Part shown: in pieces, positions 59,515 to 64,000 of the stretch
How the letters are laid out: each line of letters opens with the position of its first letter
How positions within the stretch are numbered: the first letter of the stretch is position 1
Assembly (NCBI GenBank): GCA_900074885.1
Contig: FJUW01000030.1
Location: forward strand, 372,001 to 436,000
Direction: 5' to 3'
Length of the DNA: 64,000 nucleotides
Source: Rhynchosporium graminicola
Lineage: Eukaryota; Ascomycota; Leotiomycetes; Helotiales; Ploettnerulaceae
Program-made: the position numbers and the translations under genes
The notes under the pieces: model-generated
Database searches by the model: none
The model's input: only the letters and a program-made list of their open reading frames with translations
What the model was told of the DNA's origin: nothing

Positions 59515-62500
59515 CTACCTCCTCACAGGTCTCGGCCCCCCCGGCAGCCCGATCATCCTCCCGTTGACACTCCCCGGCTTCACCCTCTGCGGCGGCTGCG
59601 GCATCCTCTTCTGCAACTTCGTCGCTCCCCCACCCGTCGTATTCCCCCGCACAAACCCACCCGCATTCTCCAGTCTCCCATTCCCACTCGGTGTCTTCCC
59701 AAACCCACCATACCCCCCGGGTCCCCTCGCACTATTCGATCTCGAAGTCACAGACGCTGGTGGGGAGGAAGAAGTGACAGACTGGGCGCGCTCGGCTGCT
59801 AGACCTGCGAAGGCTTGTCGGATCTTCTCTTCCGCTTTGGCGAGTTTTTCTTCTTTGGTTTCTTCGTGCTCTTCTTCTTCGGGTTCGACTTCGGGTTTGG
59901 GCTCGGGTTCGTAGCGTTCCGATTCTTGGTATACTGATGGGCTTAGGATGGTTTTATCTATGTTGGTTCTGTAATCGTTGGCGAGTCGCTCAGCGCCAGG
60001 TCGTGGATCTGCACCAGGTCGTCGATCCGCGCCAGGTCGTCTATCCGGGCCAGGCCGTCGGCCTCGCTGATATTCTGCTTGGCGATATCGTGGATCAGCT
60101 TGTTTCTCTTGATAGAACTGCCGTCCTTGTTGTTGTCGATATCTCGGATCCGCTTGTCCCTGCTGATAATACCGCCGCTCTTGATCTTGTTCAAATAAGC
60201 GACGCTCATTCTCTTCTCTGAACAATTGATCTGCTCTCTTCTTAGCCGCTCGTCTCTGTTCCTCCTCATATCGCTCTTGCTCAATGGCTCTTGCCTCTTG
60301 CTGGGCCTCATGTTCGACTCTCATCCTCTCATCCTCCCTCTGTCGTTCCACCGCAGCAATCAATTTCTGTCGTTCGACTTCTCGTCGCTTTTCCTGGTCT
60401 TCCTCGTATTCCTGACGATCCAGATCTTTCCGTCTCGCAACGTCACGTTTCCGATTCTCCTCTTCGGCGTAGTATAGGCGATCGGCTTCTTGGTCGGCTT
60501 CGTATTGCATCATTTCGGCGGTCAGACGATCGGCTTCTTGCTTCGCCAGAAGATCTTCTTTAGCTTGATATTGTTTCTTCCTTTCCAGCCCTTCCACACG
60601 AATCCGCTCTTTCTCCATCTCCCTAGCTGCGCGCTCAGCCTCTTCCCGAGCAGCTATTTCAGCTTCCCTCCTCTCCTGCTCCTCAGCTTGAATTCTCCTT
60701 CTCTCTTCCTCTTCCTCAGCTTGAATTCTCGCTCTCTGCTCTTCTTCCTCAGCCTCAATCCTCCTACGTTCCTCCAATTCCACCTCCCTCCTAGCCTCTT
60801 CTTCCAATTCCTTCCTCCTCCTCTTCTTCTCCCTATTCTCCTCATCCAACACCCTCTCCCTCTCAACATCCTCCACAAACTTGCGCATACTCTCCGCCTC
60901 CTCCTCGATCCTCTCTTTCTCCCTCTCAAACTTCATCTGTTCTTCCATCATCCTCCTCCTCTCCCTCTCCATCTCTTCTTTCTCGAAAATAATTCGCTGC
61001 GCTTGAGTCTGTAATTCCACGATTCGTTCATGCTCCGCGTCTCGTCTCTCCTGCTCTTTCTTCATCTGCTCATCATCTTCTCCAAAACTTCGAATCCTCC
61101 CCCGGATCTGGCTCAGGTCTTGCTCAACCTGCGATGTACTTTTCTTGATGCTCATCGCGCGCACAGAAGAGGTAGGTGAGGTTTGTTGACTCCAGATTGA
61201 GCCTTTCCTCCCAATTCCACCCGTAACAGAACTCAATTCTGAAGATGTGCGTGAGGTTTGACGACTCCAGATCTTGGGTTTGGGTGAAGACGTCGACACG
61301 ATGCTGTTTAGTTCTTGAGATGTGGATGAGCCTTGACTACCAGTTCTCCAGTTAGATTCTTTGCGCGTAGCAGGTGGAATGAACGGCTTCGCCTGACCAA
61401 GATCATTGAACGGCGATAGATTTCGAGAAGTGTCTTGAGCCCGGAATGTCTGTGGCTGTAGTCGTTCCTCGGTAACTGGTTTCGACGTTGATGTTTGGGG
61501 TTTCTGATCAGTAGGGAAAGTGAGCACATCCTCCTTTTTATCCGACTTCCTCGAAAAGAAACCCAGCATATTAAAACCCTCCTTCTTTCCGCCTCCCCCC
61601 ATCTTCTCCTCTTCTCTCCTCTCCTCAACAGGAGCCGCTAACAAATCAGCATCAGCATCCAATTGACTCGAGAAGAAATCCAGCATATTCATAGCATTAG
61701 CCTTATCCACGCCCGCTTTCGGCTTCGCCCTATCCTCTTCTCTATTTGATTTCTCAAGTTTCGGTTCAGATGAAGGGGAAGTGCGTTTGTTATCGCTGGG
61801 CAAAGCCAGCACATCACCCGAAGGAGTATCGAGTTGACTAGCGAAGAAATCCAGCATATCCTGTACCTCATCCTTCTTCGATCTCATCTTCTTCTCTCCA
61901 GCCACAGCCGGATCCGAATCCTCCTTCTTAGACCTCAACACAGCATCTACGCTCGGTATCCCTTTCGGCTGTTCTCTCTTCGTCGCTGCTTCCTGGACTA
62001 AAGTCATCAATGGCGACAACGGCGGCGACAATCCAGGTTTCTTCGATTCAGGCACGAGCAACAACGGTGAAAGCGGCGGTTTTCTCGATCTCGTTTCCGC
62101 AGTCGCAGTCGCAGAAGGAGATGTATAAGCATTCGCCTCTCTGACCATCTTCATCAACGGACTCAGCGGCGGTTCCGGTCCACCAGCTGATTTCTCCGCC
62201 GTTTTATCAGGCACGTGCAACAACGGCTTCATGGTCGGCGGTTTTCTCCCTTTCTCTCCAAACCCCACACCTGCATTCGTGTTCGGAGAAGCGGTGTAAG
62301 CAGCCGCAGCGTACCCAAACATCTTCGCGACCCTCGACGCATTCGTCCCTGCTTTCTCTCCAGCCAGCACGTCTTTCATCACGCTGGATTCTTCTTTCGC
62401 TGCGAGGCCCGGTATCTCGTATAGTTTCTTCGCTGTCGCGCCCGAGTTCGCGCGCTGGAAGCCATCGTTTGTTTTCTTGGTCGGGAAAGCTTTGGGCTTT

Positions 62501-62655
62501 GTGGTCGATGGCGCTGATAGAGTCAGAGGAAAAGAAGCCGGCGCGCGGGATTCGGTCCCGTCGACTTTGGTCGTGGTAGATGTCGGCGCATCGTCCCCAG
62601 CTGTAGGTGGTTTCTTCTTCACGTAAGACGCGAGATAAGAACCCCAAGTCGACAT
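59515..62655 (-). CDS. Large charged coiled-coil protein of unknown function
   Basis: Single uninterrupted frame of 1046 codons starting MSTWGSYLASYVKKKPPTAG. Residues 1-500 are disordered, rich in Ser, Pro and Lys, with a repeated short motif PPLSPLMxxV (at least three copies, about residues 160-225) and another, xxMLDFFxSQLD, repeated about four times (about 268-375, the last two as MLDFFSSQLD and MLGFFSRK). Residues about 510-940 form a long, highly charged coiled coil dominated by Glu and Arg. Then come Pro/Arg/Gly-rich repeats around DRRPGADRRPGADPRPG and a Gly-rich tail ending GLPGGPRPVRR. No transmembrane or catalytic domain. I do not recognise it; a scaffold or cytoskeleton-linked role would be a guess. 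Coding status is supported by length and consistent composition. Confidence 0.75.
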   Translation of the reverse strand: MSTWGSYLASYVKKKPPTAGDDAPTSTTTKVDGTESRAPASFPLTLSAPSTTKPKAFPTKKTNDGFQRANSGATAKKLYEIPGLAAKEESSVMKDVLAGEKAGTNASRVAKMFGYAAAAYTASPNTNAGVGFGEKGRKPPTMKPLLHVPDKTAEKSAGGPEPPLSPLMKMVREANAYTSPSATATAETRSRKPPLSPLLLVPESKKPGLSPPLSPLMTLVQEAATKREQPKGIPSVDAVLRSKKEDSDPAVAGEKKMRSKKDEVQDMLDFFASQLDTPSGDVLALPSDNKRTSPSSEPKLEKSNREEDRAKPKAGVDKANAMNMLDFFSSQLDADADLLAAPVEERREEEKMGGGGKKEGFNMLGFFSRKSDKKEDVLTFPTDQKPQTSTSKPVTEERLQPQTFRAQDTSRNLSPFNDLGQAKPFIPPATRKESNWRTGSQGSSTSQELNSIVSTSSPKPKIWSRQTSRTSSELSSVTGGIGRKGSIWSQQTSPTSSVRAMSIKKSTSQVEQDLSQIRGRIRSFGEDDEQMKKEQERRDAEHERIVELQTQAQRIIFEKEEMERERRRMMEEQMKFEREKERIEEEAESMRKFVEDVERERVLDEENREKKRRRKELEEEARREVELEERRRIEAEEEEQRARIQAEEEEERRRIQAEEQERREAEIAAREEAERAAREMEKERIRVEGLERKKQYQAKEDLLAKQEADRLTAEMMQYEADQEADRLYYAEEENRKRDVARRKDLDRQEYEEDQEKRREVERQKLIAAVERQREDERMRVEHEAQQEARAIEQERYEEEQRRAAKKRADQLFREENERRLFEQDQERRYYQQGQADPRYRQQQGRQFYQEKQADPRYRQAEYQRGRRPGPDRRPGADRRPGADPRPGAERLANDYRTNIDKTILSPSVYQESERYEPEPKPEVEPEEEEHEETKEEKLAKAEEKIRQAFAGLAAERAQSVTSSSPPASVTSRSNSARGPGGYGGFGKTPSGNGRLENAGGFVRGNTTGGGATKLQKRMPQPPQRVKPGSVNGRMIGLPGGPRPVRR

Positions 62656-63679
62656 CTTTCCCTCTCTTCTAGATCATAGCCTATCCTCTCCAGTCCAATC
62701 CTAGGTATCCAAACCAGACCAATGCTATCCAAACCAAACCAAACCAATCCTTCCCGACAAAATCGCGTCTCGATAATCCTCTATTTTCTTTCCTTTTTCC
62801 TCGCTGGTGTAAAACGGTGCCTAGGTACGTACCTAACTTCGTAAGGTAGCGGAAAAATCAACCAAACAAACAAACAAACATAGATAGATAGATAGATGAT
62901 CTCCACTCCACACTACCGTACTAAGCATCTATTAGTTTGATCTCCTCAAGCTCGTACCTGTTTGTGTATCCATGTCCATACACACATACACACATATAAA
63001 GCATGAACGAACGAAGAGCAAAAGCGCAAGCACAAGCAAAAAAAGGCAAAAGGCAAACTTCCCACTCGCGGTTTCCAAGCTCCATACGTCGCGCCCCCCG
63101 TACCTGGCGCATGAACATGAAATAGCCAGCTCGAATCGAATCCTGACAAGACGAGATGAGACGAGACGAGACTAACCTGAAAAAACCCCCCCGACCAACC
63201 TACCTACCAGTTCAGTTCCAGAAGACCGATTAAAAATCAAAAGTCAAATCCAATCCGCGCGCGCGAATCGTGATCGTGATCGTGATCGTGATCGTGAAAT
63301 CCCTCCAGCGCTTCGTCCGTCTCGTTAAATACACCCTTACCTACCCTACCCTACCCTACCCATCTTCCCAAAAACCTGCGACGCCTTCCAAACTCGAGAG
63401 TTTATACATCGGAATAGGGCGAGACGAGAGAGGTCGGGGGAAGATGGATGGATGGATGGATGGATGAATAGAATAGAATAGAATAGAACTGGAGATCAAG
63501 ATCTCCTCTTCCTTTGTTTCTTCCTTCCTTCCTTCCTTCCTTCTTCCTTTCTGTTGCCATCCCTCTCCCTTCTTTCCCTCAATCCATCCCTCAATCCATC
63601 CATCCATCCTTCCCTTCCCTTCCCTTCCCTTCCCTCACTAATTCCCCCCCCTCAAATCAACAAACCCCGATGATCGCGT

Positions 63680-63680
63680 G

Positions 63681-63713
<33 letters not shown>

Positions 63714-63717
63714 TCTC
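63680..63717. repeat. (CT)n microsatellite
   Basis: Almost uninterrupted CT run of about 38 bases with one CC break, in the repeat-dense end of the window. Confidence 0.9.
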
Positions 63718-63931
63718 ACATCTCGACCCCCATCCTGACACGAAGCTGAAACCAGCATCCCCTCCCCAGGGTGAAGTGAAACGCTGACGTTTGAGAATTG
63801 GGAATTGAGCGAAGTTGAGAGGATGTGAAACCCCGGCTTGGCTTGGCTTGGCTTGGCACGGCATGGACACCTCACCTCACCTCACCACACCACATCCCCC
63901 CCTTCCCTCGCTTCGCATCCTGAATTAATGT

Positions 63932-63974
63932 CTTTCCTTTCCTTTCCTTTCCTTTCCTTTCCTTTCCTTTCCTT
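63932..63974. repeat. (TTTCC)n pentanucleotide repeat
   Basis: Eight or more TTTCC units in a row near the window edge. Confidence 0.9.
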
Positions 63975-64000
63975 GAGTACGTACGAGTAGGTGGGTGGCT

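Larger units (their letters stand above)
62656..64000. other. Promoter-side region dense in microsatellites
   Basis: Upstream of the coiled-coil gene. Contains ACAA/ATAG tetramers (62863-62898), CGTGAT hexamers (63267-63297), GATG and GAATA tracts (63443-63488), CTTC (63520-63546), CTTCC (63609-63634), CT (63680-63717), TTGGC (63836-63860) and TTTCC (63932-63974). Several open frames here are translations of these tracts and are not called. No gene recognised before the window edge. Confidence 0.6.

Noticed and set aside
60226..61014. Long plus-strand open frames opposite the coiled-coil gene (up to 174 codons)
   Set aside because: They are Leu/Phe/Pro-rich complements of Glu/Arg/Lys codons in the real gene.

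Overview
The window looks like nuclear DNA of a filamentous ascomycete. The genes have many short GT-AG introns (about 45-120 bp) with CTAAC/CTGAC-type branch sites. The housekeeping genes are fungal in form, including a fused trifunctional HIS4 with a TGACTCA (Gcn4/Cpc1-type) element upstream. A helotialean (Leotiomycetes) origin is my guess from the gene families; nothing in the sequence proves it. No rRNA, tRNA, CRISPR array or intact transposon was recognised.

Layout. 0-4.2 kb: TAF9 (-) and HIS4 (+), divergent. 5.7-6.8 kb: an unknown four-exon gene. 7.6-11.8 kb: two kinase-like genes, A (intact by splicing logic) and B (broken). 13.3-14.2 kb: a short-chain dehydrogenase. 17.2-18.1 kb: a BTB/POZ gene. 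20.8-24.4 kb: CSN12 (-) and RPL20 (+). 25.2-33.8 kb: three more kinase-like genes (C, D, E, all -). 34.3-37.3 kb: an alpha/beta hydrolase (-) with signs of damage and SDS22 (+). 39.3-40.6 kb: a xylose-reductase-type aldo-keto reductase. 43.4-48.9 kb: two more kinase-like genes (F, G, both +). 49.2-53.4 kb: a blasticidin-S-deaminase-like cytidine deaminase and two 2EXR-type genes. 53.6-54.2 kb: a small Myb-like gene. 55.6-58.1 kb: a secreted GH3 glycosidase. 59.5-62.7 kb: a 1046-residue charged coiled-coil protein. The last 1.3 kb is dense in microsatellites.

The most striking content is the dispersed set of seven protein-kinase-like paralogues (A-G) within about 41 kb, interleaved with conserved housekeeping genes. 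I worked out exon structures that keep frame for A, C, D, E and F (532, 529, 551, 546 and 547 residues). G is one nucleotide out of frame at the DFG exon, and B is a pseudogene. They share more than a kinase core. There is an N-terminal W-centred motif (Y-x-x-W-x-x-Y-N-D-P-like), a Pro/Ala-rich linker, a catalytic loop reading HFDLKPxN instead of HRDLKPxN (except G), and, in D, E, F and G, a short tail on its own last exon ending in R-C-x-x-H-W-D. I recognise no named family with this architecture. It looks like a lineage-specific, birth-and-death kinase expansion.

Most other genes act independently (transcription initiation, histidine synthesis, COP9-related PCI protein, ribosome, PP1 regulation, sugar metabolism). 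The kinase-like genes, the deaminase and the 2EXR genes form the accessory component. Exon boundaries are read by eye from reading frame and splice signals and have no transcript support.
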